Shown piece after piece: positions 32,781 to 41,797 of a DNA stretch of 64,000 bases. The stretch lies in NCBI RefSeq assembly GCF_003931875.1, contig NZ_CP034245.1, positions 3,038,001 to 3,102,000 on the forward strand, written 5' to 3'. Below the pieces are notes generated by a model that was given only the letters and a program-made list of their open reading frames with translations, ran no database searches and was not told where the DNA came from. Positions within the stretch are counted from its first letter, which is position 1, and each line of letters starts with the position of its first letter. This DNA comes from Microbacterium sp. 10M-3C3 (GTDB lineage: Bacteria; Actinomycetota; Actinomycetes; Actinomycetales; Microbacteriaceae). Both the position numbers and the translations under genes were made by a program.

Positions 32781-34850
32781 ATGTCCGACGTCGCCCAGAC
32801 CCGCCGCAGCCGGGCCGCGGCCGCCAGCCCCGCCGACGGGGTCATGACGCACCGCATGATCCTGTTCGTGATCTTCGGCCTCATGGCCGGCATGTTCCTC
32901 TCCGCGCTCGACCAGACGGTCGTCGGCACGGCGATCCGCACGATCGGCGACGACCTCCAGGGCCTGAGCCTGCAGGCGTGGGTCACGACGGCCTACCTGA
33001 TCGTCTCGACGATCTCGACGCCTATCTACGGCAAGCTGTCCGACATCTTCGGCCGCCGGCCGCTGTTCCTCATCGCGATCGTCGTCTTCGTGATCGGGTC
33101 GATCCTCGCGGCGTTCTCGACGTCGATGGTCGAGCTCGCGGCGTTCCGCGCCATCCAGGGCCTGGGTGCGGGCGGCCTGATGTCGATGCCGCTCGCGATC
33201 ATGGGCGACATCCTCGCGCCGCGCGAGCGCGCGAAGTACCAGGGGTACTTCCTCGCCGTCTTCGGCATCTCGAGCGTCATCGGCCCGCTGGTCGGCGGCC
33301 TGTTCGCCGGCGCCGACCAGATCCTGTGGATCACCGGATGGCGCTGGGTCTTCCTCATCAACGTGCCGATCGGGATCGCGGCGCTCGCGATCGTGTGGCG
33401 CTTCCTTCACATCCCGCGCCACCCGCACGGTTCGGTCCGCATCGACTGGTGGGGCGCGACGACCGTCATCGTCGCCCTCGTGCCGCTGCTGCTCGTCGCC
33501 GAGCAGGGCCGCGAGTGGGGCTGGGGCTCGCCGATCGCGATCGCGTGCTACGTGATCGGCGCGGTCGGGATCCTCGCGTTCGTCATCGCCGAGACGCTCA
33601 TGAAGGACGACGCGCTCATCCCGCTGAAGCTCTTCCGCTCCCCCACGTTCTCGATGGCGACCGTCATCGGCGTGCTTGTGGGCTTCGGCATGTTCGGCGC
33701 GATGCTGACGCTGCCGCTGTACCTGCAGCTCGTGCTCGGCTCGACCCCGACCGAGAGCGGCTTCCAGATGCTGCCGATGATCCTCGGCCTCATGATCGCC
33801 TCGATCGCGAGCGGCCAGCTCATCGCGCGCACCGGCCGGTACCGGATGTTCCCGATCCTCGGCACGCTGCTGATGTCGGCGGGCTTCTTCCTCCTGACGT
33901 TCATGACGTACTCGACGTCGTACTGGTACGTCGCGGGCTCGATGCTCGTGATCGGCCTCGGACTCGGCCAGCTCATGCAGACGCTCACGATCGCGAGCCA
34001 GAACTCCGTGGGCCTGCGCGACATGGGCGTGGCGACGAGCTCGTCGACGTTCTTCCGTCAGATCGGCGGCACGCTCGGCACCGCGGTGCTGCTGTCGCTG
34101 CTGTTCACCCTCATGCCGACGAACATCATCGGCTCGTTCTCCGACCGCGCGACCCTCACCGACGCCCTCGACGCCGCCTTCGACCCGACGGTCTCGTCGG
34201 CGCCCGAGAACGCGAAGATCATGTCGACCGTGTACACCCCGATCGTCACGCAGGCGACGGATGCGGTCACCGCCCAGGTCGAATCGGGGGTGACGCAGGC
34301 GACGGATGCGGCGACCCAGGCGGTCGCGGCGCAGGTTGCCGCCGGCCAGCTGCCCGCGGCCGCGCAGCAGCAGGCCACCGACGCCGCCGTCGCCCAGGCC
34401 ATCGGCGCGGCCGCCGCGCAGATCCAGCAGCAGGTGCCGGTCGCGCGCGTGGCCGCCGACGGCACCGTGAGCCTGGACTTCTCGGATGCGACCGACCGCG
34501 CGGCGTTCATCGACACCCTCGCGACCACCCTCGAGGAGCGCTTCGCGGCCGGTGACGAGACGACCTCGCTCGGCGACTCGACGCTCGATGACACGTCGTT
34601 CCTCACCGGGGCAGACGCGCGCCTGAGCAAGCCGTTCCTCGTCGGCTTCAACGAGTCGTCGGTGATGGTCTACCGCGTCGCGATGTTCGTCGTGCTCGCC
34701 GCCTTCGTGCTGTCGCTGTTCTTCCGCACGCCGCCGCTGCGCTCCAAGTCGGCGCTGCAGGAGGCCGCCGACGAGCGCAAGTCGCGCGAGGAGGAGGAGA
34801 TCGAGGCCTCGGAGGCCGCGGTCTCGACGGGCTCGCTCATCGCGCCGTAG
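32781..34850 (+). CDS. MFS multidrug transporter (14-TM DHA2) with large extracytoplasmic loop
   Basis: About 689 residues. DHA2 signatures: ALDQTVVGTAIRTI in helix 1, YGKLSDIFGRRPLFL, QGLGAGGLMSMPLAIMGDI and GPLVGGLFAG. ATG 32781 follows GAGG. Between helix 13 and the last helix (MVYRVAMFVVLAAFVLSLFF, near residue 627) is an insert of about 175 residues rich in Ala, Gln and Thr with VTQATDA repeats. The C-terminal tail is charged (RKSREEEEIEASEAA). By family it is a drug:proton antiporter. The operator-like repeat at 32685-32708 suggests repression. Confidence 0.88.
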   Translation: MSDVAQTRRSRAAAASPADGVMTHRMILFVIFGLMAGMFLSALDQTVVGTAIRTIGDDLQGLSLQAWVTTAYLIVSTISTPIYGKLSDIFGRRPLFLIAIVVFVIGSILAAFSTSMVELAAFRAIQGLGAGGLMSMPLAIMGDILAPRERAKYQGYFLAVFGISSVIGPLVGGLFAGADQILWITGWRWVFLINVPIGIAALAIVWRFLHIPRHPHGSVRIDWWGATTVIVALVPLLLVAEQGREWGWGSPIAIACYVIGAVGILAFVIAETLMKDDALIPLKLFRSPTFSMATVIGVLVGFGMFGAMLTLPLYLQLVLGSTPTESGFQMLPMILGLMIASIASGQLIARTGRYRMFPILGTLLMSAGFFLLTFMTYSTSYWYVAGSMLVIGLGLGQLMQTLTIASQNSVGLRDMGVATSSSTFFRQIGGTLGTAVLLSLLFTLMPTNIIGSFSDRATLTDALDAAFDPTVSSAPENAKIMSTVYTPIVTQATDAVTAQVESGVTQATDAATQAVAAQVAAGQLPAAAQQQATDAAVAQAIGAAAAQIQQQVPVARVAADGTVSLDFSDATDRAAFIDTLATTLEERFAAGDETTSLGDSTLDDTSFLTGADARLSKPFLVGFNESSVMVYRVAMFVVLAAFVLSLFFRTPPLRSKSALQEAADERKSREEEEIEASEAAVSTGSLIAP

Positions 34851-34866
34851 CCTCGCGCGCGACGGC

Positions 34867-34927
34867 CGCGAGAACGCGCGCGTGCACACTTTTCCGCCGG
34901 GATTTTGTGCACTCGCGCGTTCTCGCG
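34867..34927. repeat. Palindromic element family C, copy 2
   Basis: A 21-bp arm beginning CGCGAGAACGCG (34867-34887) pairs with 34907-34927 with a single mismatch. The loop contains TTTTCCGCCGGGATTTT. It lies between the convergent MFS and putA genes and is probably a bidirectional terminator. Confidence 0.85.
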
Positions 34928-34939
34928 TGAGGACGGCGG

Positions 34940-37900
34940 TCAGATGACCGGGGCGCTCCAGTCGTCGGGCGTGCCGTAACGGTGCGCGGTGATCGAGATC
35001 GCCTGCTCGTGGAGGAAGGGCAGCAGCTCGATCCGCCCCGCGGTCGTCACCTCGTCGGCGTACACCGCCAGGTCGGGGTCGCCCTCGACGGCGAGCGCGA
35101 GCGCCCGGGCGAGCGCGTCGACCGTGGCCGCCGCGCCCACCAGGCGTACGCGCGGCGGCCGCGGCGCCGCATCCGGCGTCGCGTCGTCGAGCGGTGCGGG
35201 GGCGAGGAGACGCTGCAGCCACTCCTCGTCGGTCTCGACGAACACCGGCACGTCGAACTCGCCGAGCGCGCGGCGGACGGGCGCCGGAAGACCCACGGGC
35301 GTGCTGAGCGAGAACGCCGACCCCGCGCGGACGGCCGCCAGCACGACGCGCAGCACCGCCTGCCACGGCGCGTCGCCCGCGGCGCGGACGGCCACGGGCA
35401 CCGGCCGGTAGCGGAACAGGTTCCGCTCGATGCCGAGGTGCGACACGTCCTTCACGCGCCCGAACTCGCGGTCCCACGCGAGCGCGTCCGACAGCGCGGC
35501 ACGCCGCAGCCACTCGAAGGCGGCGTAGTCGAGCGAGGGCTGCGCGGCCTCGATGATCGTCGTGATGCGCGAGTCGAGCCCGCGCAGGTGCAGGGTCGAC
35601 GACGTCGGCCCGCCGTCCGAGCCGCGCCACGACCCGAGCCCCACGAGGTGGTTCGGCCCGCCCGCCTTGGCGCCGCCGCCCACCGACGAGCGCTTCCAGC
35701 CGCCGAACGGCTGGCGCTGCACGATCGCGCCGGTGATGCCGCGGTTGACGTAGAGGTTCCCCGCCTCCACGCGCTCGAGCCACAGCGCGAGGTCGTCCGG
35801 GTCCTGCGTGTGCAGCCCCGCGGTGAGGCCGTACTCGACGGCGTTCTGCAGCTCGATCGCGTGCGCGAGCGACGACGCGTGCATGATGCCGAGCACGGGG
35901 CCGAAGAACTCCTCGCGGTGGAACCGGGAGCCGGCCGCGACGCCGGTGCGGATGCCCGGCGTCCAGAAGCGGCCCGGATACTCCGCGCCGAAGTCGAGCT
36001 CGCGCGGGCGCACGAGCCACTTCTCGCCGTCGCCGAGCTCGGTCAGCGCCCACGCGAGCTTGCCGGCGGGAGGCTCGATGAGCGGACCGACCTCGCTCAG
36101 CGGGTCGGTCGGAGGCCCGACCCGCAGTGACGTCGTCGCGTCGACGAGCTGCTGGGCGAACCGGCGCGAGCGCGCGACCGGGCCGACGAGGATCGCGAGC
36201 GACGCCGCCGAGCACTTCTGCCCCGCGTGCGAGAAGGCGCTGCGGACGATGTCGGATGCGGCCAGGTCGAGGTCGGCCGAGGGCATCACGACGATCGCGT
36301 TCTTGCCGCTCGTCTCCGCGAGCAGCGGCAGGTCGGGACGCCACGAGCGGAACAGTCGCGCGGTCTCCCACGAGCCGGTGAGCACGACGCGGTCGACGGC
36401 AGGGTGGGTGATGAGGGTGCGGCCCAGCGCCTCCTCGTCGAGGTCGACGAGCGCGACGAGCTCGCGCGGCACGCCCGCGTCCCACAGCGCCTCGGCGACG
36501 ACGGCCGCGCAGCGGCGTGCCTGGGGCGCCGGCTTGAACACGACCCCCGAGCCGGCCGCGAGCGCCGCGAGCACGCCGCCGGCCGGAATCGCGAGCGGGA
36601 AGTTCCACGGCGGCGCGACGACGGTGAGCCGGGCCGGCTCGAACACGGCGCCGGGCACGCGGTCGAGCTCGCGCGCCGACGCGGCGTAGTAGTTCGCGAA
36701 TTCCACAGCCTCGCTCACCTCGACGTCGGCCTCGGCGAACACCTTGCCGGTCTCGGAGGCGGCGACTTCGATGAGCTGACCGCGACGGCTCTGCAGCACG
36801 CGCGCGACGCGCTCGAGCGTCGCGGCCCGCTCGGCGGCCGGGCGCGCCGCCCAGTCCGAAGCCGCGCCGCGCACGCCCGCCACGACGGCGTCGAGCGCGA
36901 GCTCGTCCTCGACGCGGGCCGCGGCGATCGTCGCCGCACCCGCGTCCGAGTCCGCGATGCGGGCGAGCACGGACGCGCCCCACGCGCGCACCTCGGGCAG
37001 CGACGGGTCGGAGTCGGCGGCGTTGCGGAACCCGGGCGCGCCCGCTGCATCCGGGTCGGACTCGCGCGGCGCGTACACCGCCGTCTCGACGAACGCGGCG
37101 CCGCCGAAGACCACCCGCGCGTCGTCGGCCGCGTCGGCGCCGCGCGCGATGCCGAGCACAGCCTGCGTGAGCCCGTCGTCGACGGCGGGGTCGCGCAGCA
37201 GGCGCGGCGGTGCCGGCTCCTCGTCCTCGTCCCGCACCTGATGGCGGCGCGGTCCGGCGGGAAGCGCGGGGTCGGCCGCGCGCGCGACGGAGGCGGTGTA
37301 GCGGTCGCGCTCGCGGGCGAACAGATCGGGGTCGTCGGCGAGGTCGAACGCGGCGGAGAGGAAGTTCTCCCCCGACGCGTTCTCCTCGAGCCGGCGGACG
37401 AGGTAGCTGATCGCGACGTCGAACTCGTCGGGCCGCACGACGGGCACGTACAGCAGCACGTGGCCGACCTCGCGTGCGACGGCAGCGACCTGTCCCTGCG
37501 CCATCCCGAGCAGCATCTCGAACTCGACGGCGTCACGCACGCCGCGCTCCCCGGCGAGGAGCCACGCGTGAGCGATGTCGAACAGGTTGTGGCCCGCGAT
37601 CCCGATGCGCACGGCCGCCGCCGACGCGGGGCGCAGCGCCTCGTCCAGGCAGCGCAGGTAGTTCGCGTCGGTGTCGAGCTTCGTGTCGTACGGCGCGAGG
37701 GCCCACCCGTGCAGGATCGCGTCGACGCGCTCCATCGCGAGGTTCGCGCCCTTCACGAGTCGCATCTTGATCGGCGCGCCGCCGCCGGCCACGCGCTCGC
37801 ACGCCCACGCCGTGAGCTCCCGCAGCGCCGGCAGTGCGTCGGGAAGGTACGCCTGCAGCACGATGCCGGCCTCGAGCCCCGCGAGGCGCTCGTCTTCGAG

Positions 37901-38602
37901 CAGGCGCGTGAACACCGCGATCGTGAGGTCGAGATCGCGATACTCCTCCATGTCGAGGTTCACGAACGTGCCGTCGGCGGCGGCGCTGAGGTACAGCGGC
38001 AGCAGGCGCTCCGCGATGCGCTCGACGAGGTCGTCGAACGCCCACAGCGACACGTGCGACACGATCGCCGACACCTTCACCGACACGTAGTCGACGTCGG
38101 GGCGGCGGACGAGCTCGTGGATGCCGGCGAGCCGGCGCTCGGCCTCTTTCTCGCCCAGCACGGCCTCGCCGAGGAGGTTGAGATTGAGTCGTGCGCCGCC
38201 CGCGCGCAGCTTCTCCAGCGCCGGCCCCAGCTTGTCGGGTCGGGCGTCGACGACGAGGTGGGAGACCATCTCCCGCAGCGCCCGACGCGCGATCGGCACG
38301 ACGGGCGCCGGCAGCACGGGCGCGACGGCGCCACCGACCTGCACGGCGCCGCGCAGGTACCACGGCAGGAAGCCCGGCACGCTCGGGGCGAGCCGGCGGA
38401 GGCGGGATGCGGCGGCCGCGAGGCTCTCCGGCCGCATGACGCCGTCGACGAAGCCGATCGTGAAGGGCAGGCCGTCCGGGTCGCGCAGGACTCCCGCGAG
38501 GCGCTCGGCCGACGCGTCGACGTGCTCGGCCGCCGACTCCGCGACCCAGCGCCGTGCGAGCTCGATCGCGCGCTCGGCGAGGTCGGGGGCGGGATCGCTC
38601 AT
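34940..38602 (-). CDS. putA: Bifunctional proline dehydrogenase / glutamate-semialdehyde dehydrogenase
   Basis: Oxidises proline to P5C (FAD) and then glutamate semialdehyde to glutamate (NAD). 1220 residues. The N-terminal proline-dehydrogenase barrel (about 110-430) has VSVKVSAIVSH, FVNLDMEEYRDL, IVLQAYLPDAL and KMRLVKGANLAMER. The aldehyde dehydrogenase domain (about 550-1010) has WNFPLAIPAGG, catalytic Glu763 in LAETSGKN and Cys797 in HAGQKCSAAS. A C-terminal domain of about 200 residues follows. There is no N-terminal ribbon-helix-helix, so this PutA is not a DNA-binding repressor. It is monocistronic, with a palindromic element at its 3' end. Confidence 0.95.
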   Translation of the reverse strand: MSDPAPDLAERAIELARRWVAESAAEHVDASAERLAGVLRDPDGLPFTIGFVDGVMRPESLAAAASRLRRLAPSVPGFLPWYLRGAVQVGGAVAPVLPAPVVPIARRALREMVSHLVVDARPDKLGPALEKLRAGGARLNLNLLGEAVLGEKEAERRLAGIHELVRRPDVDYVSVKVSAIVSHVSLWAFDDLVERIAERLLPLYLSAAADGTFVNLDMEEYRDLDLTIAVFTRLLEDERLAGLEAGIVLQAYLPDALPALRELTAWACERVAGGGAPIKMRLVKGANLAMERVDAILHGWALAPYDTKLDTDANYLRCLDEALRPASAAAVRIGIAGHNLFDIAHAWLLAGERGVRDAVEFEMLLGMAQGQVAAVAREVGHVLLYVPVVRPDEFDVAISYLVRRLEENASGENFLSAAFDLADDPDLFARERDRYTASVARAADPALPAGPRRHQVRDEDEEPAPPRLLRDPAVDDGLTQAVLGIARGADAADDARVVFGGAAFVETAVYAPRESDPDAAGAPGFRNAADSDPSLPEVRAWGASVLARIADSDAGAATIAAARVEDELALDAVVAGVRGAASDWAARPAAERAATLERVARVLQSRRGQLIEVAASETGKVFAEADVEVSEAVEFANYYAASARELDRVPGAVFEPARLTVVAPPWNFPLAIPAGGVLAALAAGSGVVFKPAPQARRCAAVVAEALWDAGVPRELVALVDLDEEALGRTLITHPAVDRVVLTGSWETARLFRSWRPDLPLLAETSGKNAIVVMPSADLDLAASDIVRSAFSHAGQKCSAASLAILVGPVARSRRFAQQLVDATTSLRVGPPTDPLSEVGPLIEPPAGKLAWALTELGDGEKWLVRPRELDFGAEYPGRFWTPGIRTGVAAGSRFHREEFFGPVLGIMHASSLAHAIELQNAVEYGLTAGLHTQDPDDLALWLERVEAGNLYVNRGITGAIVQRQPFGGWKRSSVGGGAKAGGPNHLVGLGSWRGSDGGPTSSTLHLRGLDSRITTIIEAAQPSLDYAAFEWLRRAALSDALAWDREFGRVKDVSHLGIERNLFRYRPVPVAVRAAGDAPWQAVLRVVLAAVRAGSAFSLSTPVGLPAPVRRALGEFDVPVFVETDEEWLQRLLAPAPLDDATPDAAPRPPRVRLVGAAATVDALARALALAVEGDPDLAVYADEVTTAGRIELLPFLHEQAISITAHRYGTPDDWSAPVI

Positions 38603-38680
38603 GCCGCCAGCCTAGGGACGCGAGCCGCCCGTGCCCGCGAGACCCGCCCGCACCGCCGCATCCGCCCCCCTCCACCCCTG

Positions 38681-38742
38681 TTCGCTCGGCGTATATCGCG
38701 CGACTCGACGCCGAATCCGCACGGGATACGACGAGCGAGCGG
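38681..38742. repeat. Palindromic element family D, copy 2
   Basis: CGCTCGGCGTAT (38683-38694) pairs with ATACGACGAGCG (38726-38737), one mismatch. This is the inverse orientation of copy 1 at 20587-20653. It lies between the divergent putA and the membrane-anchored unknown gene. Confidence 0.75.
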
Positions 38743-38777
38743 GGACGCCCAGCGGCGGACGCCCTAGGCTGTCGCGC

Positions 38778-39449
38778 GTGACGGAGGACAGGGCGCCGCG
38801 GACCGCTGCGCTGTGGCGGCGGTGGCTGCCGGCGGCCTTCGACCGCGTGCCGACGGGGTGGCTCGCGGGGATCCTCACGGCGCTCTTCCTCGGCGTGACC
38901 GCCGGCTTCGGCGGGCTGAGCGCGGCCGCCGCGCCCCCGATCGCGACCCTCGACGCGGGCGAGACGCACGAGAGCGCGCAGTTCGCGGTCACCGTCGAGC
39001 GGGCCGTGCTCATCGACTCCCTGCCCGAGGCGGGCATCCGTGTCCCGGCGTGGCAGCGCGTGCTCGCCGTCGTCGTCACGGTCGAGAACCGGTGGGATCG
39101 CCCGCTGCCGTCCACCGGAAGCGGCGGGCTGGAGGACGTCGTGCGCGTCGCCGCGCTCGGCGACGTCGGCCCCGCCGCGATCGCGCGATTCGACGACACC
39201 GGCGAGAACCCCACGCTGCAGCCGAGGGTGCCCGCGCAGCTCGTCCTGACGTGGGCCGTGGGCGGCGGTCAGGTGCGCGACGGCGACACGCTCGACGTCG
39301 AGCTGCGCGACCTGAGCCTGTATCGCGGCACCTTCGTCCTCCAGGGCGAGTCGTGGTCGGACCCCGTGCTCGCGGCGCGCGTCGCCGTGCCGGCGACCGA
39401 CGTCGGCGCCGGCGTGGACGCTGCGGCTGGGGACGGAGCGGGCGGATGA
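38778..39449 (+). CDS. Membrane-anchored protein of unknown function 1
   Basis: About 223 residues from GTG 38778. One N-terminal membrane helix (GWLAGILTALFLGVTAGFGGL, about residues 27-47) is followed by an extracytoplasmic, beta-rich-looking domain with ESAQFAVTVERAVLIDSLPEAG and VLAVVVTVENRWDRPLP. The latter resembles DUF4352-type immunoglobulin-like domains (inference). It is coupled to the next gene by ATGA overlap and starts a cluster of three similar single-helix proteins. Function unknown. Confidence 0.65.
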   Translation: MTEDRAPRTAALWRRWLPAAFDRVPTGWLAGILTALFLGVTAGFGGLSAAAAPPIATLDAGETHESAQFAVTVERAVLIDSLPEAGIRVPAWQRVLAVVVTVENRWDRPLPSTGSGGLEDVVRVAALGDVGPAAIARFDDTGENPTLQPRVPAQLVLTWAVGGGQVRDGDTLDVELRDLSLYRGTFVLQGESWSDPVLAARVAVPATDVGAGVDAAAGDGAGG

Positions 39450-40042
39450 CCGCGGCAGAGCTCGCCGCCGCCGAACGGCGCTCGCGGCGCCCGCGGAACC
39501 TGCGGCCGTGGGCGGTGTGGACGATCGCGGTGGTGCTCCTCGTCGCGGCCTGGGGGATCGTGCGCATCACACCGGACGAGGACGTGAACGTCGACCCGTT
39601 CGTCGTGGCGGGGGCGCTCGACCAGCGCGTCGAGGCGCGCGCGATAGCCGTGACCGTGACCTCGCCGCGCGTGGCCGACGCAGTGACGGCCGGCGCATGG
39701 CGCGCCGAGGGCACGTGGCTCGTCGTCGACGTCGCGGCGGAGGCGCTCGTGACCGAGGCGGACGCCCTGTTCGACCACGCCGTGCTGATCGTGGACGGCC
39801 TGACCTACAGTGCGAGCGAGCGCCCGGCATCGTTCGCGAAGGAGCATCTGTCCGTCGGCATCCCGCTCGCGGGGAGCCTCGCCTTCGAGCTGCCCGCCGA
39901 CCTCGCCGACGACGAGGCCGTGCTCGAGCTCGCCGGCGACGACGACACACGCCTCGACGCCGTCATCCGCATCCCGCTCGACCTCGCTGACGTGGCGCGC
40001 GAGGACGAGACCGCTCTCCGCGAGACGGGATGGGCGGCGTGA
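39446..40042 (+). CDS. Membrane-anchored protein of unknown function 2
   Basis: 198 residues. A basic N-terminal tail (RRSRRPRNLR) precedes one membrane helix (WAVWTIAVVLLVAAWGIV, about residues 22-39), then an exported domain with GTWLVVDVAAEALVTEA, patterned like protein 1. Translational coupling on both sides (39446-39449 and about 40030-40042) means the three proteins are made together. Not recognised beyond this. Confidence 0.65.
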   Translation: MTAAELAAAERRSRRPRNLRPWAVWTIAVVLLVAAWGIVRITPDEDVNVDPFVVAGALDQRVEARAIAVTVTSPRVADAVTAGAWRAEGTWLVVDVAAEALVTEADALFDHAVLIVDGLTYSASERPASFAKEHLSVGIPLAGSLAFELPADLADDEAVLELAGDDDTRLDAVIRIPLDLADVAREDETALRETGWAA

Positions 40043-40554
40043 ACGGGTGGCTGCGTCGCAACCGCGGCGGGCTCGTCGCGACCGCCGTTCTCGCCGTGCT
40101 CACGGGCGTCGTCGTGACCGGCAACGAGTGGTGGCCGCTTGCGCGCCAGAGCGCGCTCGTGCCCGTCACGGTCGACGCGGGGAGCGCCGCGGCCTTCGAC
40201 GACGTCGAGTGGGGTCCGGCCACCGCGGCCGACGCCCCGGATGCGGCGGAGCGCGGGGCGCCCGCAGACACGCGGCTCCTCGTCGTCGAGGTGCCCGTCG
40301 ACCCCGGCGACGAGGTGGCGCCCTGCGCGTTCGTCACGCTCCGCGAGCTCTCCGGCGCCGGCCGGGCCTGGCGCGAGGCGCCCGCGTCGATCGACTGGTA
40401 CGACGCTCGCGGCCTATGCGGGAGCGACGAACCCGGGCCGTTCACCGCGCGGGTCGCGTTCCTCATCCCCGCCGACGTCGTCGGCCCGCTCGGTCTCGAG
40501 CTCGGCCTCCCGAACGAGTTCCCGCGCTACCTGCGACTCGTCCTTCCCGCCTGA
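40030..40554 (+). CDS. Membrane-anchored protein of unknown function 3
   Basis: 174 residues from ATG 40030; a GTG at 40039 forming a GTGA overlap with the previous stop is an equally good start (171 residues). One membrane helix (GGLVATAVLAVLTGVVVTG) precedes an exported domain with a pair of Cys residues (APCAFVTL and GLCGSDE) that could form a disulfide. Its 3' 141 bp lie opposite the 3' end of the convergent polytopic membrane gene. Confidence 0.6.
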   Translation: MGGVNGWLRRNRGGLVATAVLAVLTGVVVTGNEWWPLARQSALVPVTVDAGSAAAFDDVEWGPATAADAPDAAERGAPADTRLLVVEVPVDPGDEVAPCAFVTLRELSGAGRAWREAPASIDWYDARGLCGSDEPGPFTARVAFLIPADVVGPLGLELGLPNEFPRYLRLVLPA

Positions 40555-41775
40555 CGCCACCATGGGCGCGCCGATGAGCGCGCCGATCGTCGCGTCGTAC
40601 GCGCCGGCGACGAGCACCGTGCGCAGCGTCTCGACGACGAGCGGCACGACGAGGAGGATCGGCACGGCGAAGGCCTGCCAGAACGTCTGCAGGTCGTGCG
40701 GGCCGACGAGCCGTGTGACCCCGAAGCCGAGCCAGCGCTCGCCGAGGATCAGCACCGCGTACGCGAAGAGGTACCCGGCGATCAGGAGCGGTCCGCCCCG
40801 CCACATCAGCACGATCGCGCGCCAGATCGGCCGGAAGCGCGCCCCCACGTCGGACCCGAGGTCGCCCAGGCGCCGGCGCAGGCGCTCGGGCACCCGGCCG
40901 AAGCGCGTGCGCGCGCGCTCGACCAGCGCACCGCGGATGCGGACGCCCTCCGGAGTCACGGCCTGGCCGTAGATGACGCCCGCGATCGTGAGCCACGCGA
41001 GCGGCACGAGCACGACGGCGCCCGCCTCGCGGATGACCCAGCCCACCGCGTCCCACGCCCACCCGAGCGGGGCGAACACGTCGCCGAGCCATGCCCGCAG
41101 CCCCGTCAGCCACGCGATCGCCTGCCGCGACTGCACCCACGCCGTCACGGCGCCGAGGAGCTCCCCCACGCCGTACGCGACGAGGAACACCCACAGCGCC
41201 TCGAGGTAGGCCGCGCCGACGGCGCTGCCCCGCGGCAGCCGCGCCTGCCAGCGCTTCCACGCCCAGCGACCGGCGAAGGCGAGCACGACGATGGCGACCG
41301 TCCACGGCTCCAGGCGCAGGTCGTCGACGGCGCCCGACGTGTCGACCGTCACGCCGGCGGCCAGCGCATCCCACTGGCGGCCGGTCTGCACCGCGAGCGC
41401 GCGCGAGAGGTACGCCGCCACGTCCTCGCGGAGGAACCCGAGCGCGGCGTACACCGCGAAGAACGGCAGGATCGCCGACAGCAGCGCGTCGCGGAACGCC
41501 GCACGTCGCGCCGCGGCGTCGTCGGGCGGGGGCGCGATGACGCGCAGGCGGACCATGCCGTCGCGCAGCACGAGGAACATCGCCACGACGCTCACGCACT
41601 TCGCGAGGATCGCCAGCGGCAGCAGCAGCAGGCCGCCCAGGGCGGAGTAGCCGCCGACGAAGCCCGCGAGCTGGATGCCGATGTACCGGCCGAGCGTGCC
41701 GGCGAGGAACCACGCGACGAGCGCGGGCCAGTGGGCGACGAGGAGTCGCCCGCTCAGTCCGAGCACCGCGCGCAC
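40414..41775 (-). CDS. Polytopic membrane protein, unknown function
   Basis: 453 residues with about 8-9 hydrophobic helices, such as HWPALVAWFLAGTLGRYIGI, YSALGGLLLLPLAILAKCVSVVAMFLVL and GGPLLIAGYLFAYAVLILGERWL. An interrupted helical domain has IAGVIYGQAVTPEGVRIRGALVERA. No transporter family is recognised. The last 45 residues are charged and are encoded opposite the 3' end of the neighbouring gene. They may be an extension gained by loss of a stop near 40555. It is probably functionally linked to the three membrane-anchored proteins at its 3' side (inference from position). Confidence 0.7.
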   Translation of the reverse strand: MRAVLGLSGRLLVAHWPALVAWFLAGTLGRYIGIQLAGFVGGYSALGGLLLLPLAILAKCVSVVAMFLVLRDGMVRLRVIAPPPDDAAARRAAFRDALLSAILPFFAVYAALGFLREDVAAYLSRALAVQTGRQWDALAAGVTVDTSGAVDDLRLEPWTVAIVVLAFAGRWAWKRWQARLPRGSAVGAAYLEALWVFLVAYGVGELLGAVTAWVQSRQAIAWLTGLRAWLGDVFAPLGWAWDAVGWVIREAGAVVLVPLAWLTIAGVIYGQAVTPEGVRIRGALVERARTRFGRVPERLRRRLGDLGSDVGARFRPIWRAIVLMWRGGPLLIAGYLFAYAVLILGERWLGFGVTRLVGPHDLQTFWQAFAVPILLVVPLVVETLRTVLVAGAYDATIGALIGAPMVASGGKDESQVARELVREAELETERADDVGGDEERDPRGERPGFVAPA

Positions 41776-41797
41776 GCTCTCACCGTAGCGGCGCGCG

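Noticed and set aside
32700..36983. A 1427-codon minus-strand frame spanning the MFS gene and part of putA
   Set aside because: It is arginine/histidine-rich and opposite or out of frame with two confidently identified genes, so it is a GC-driven shadow.
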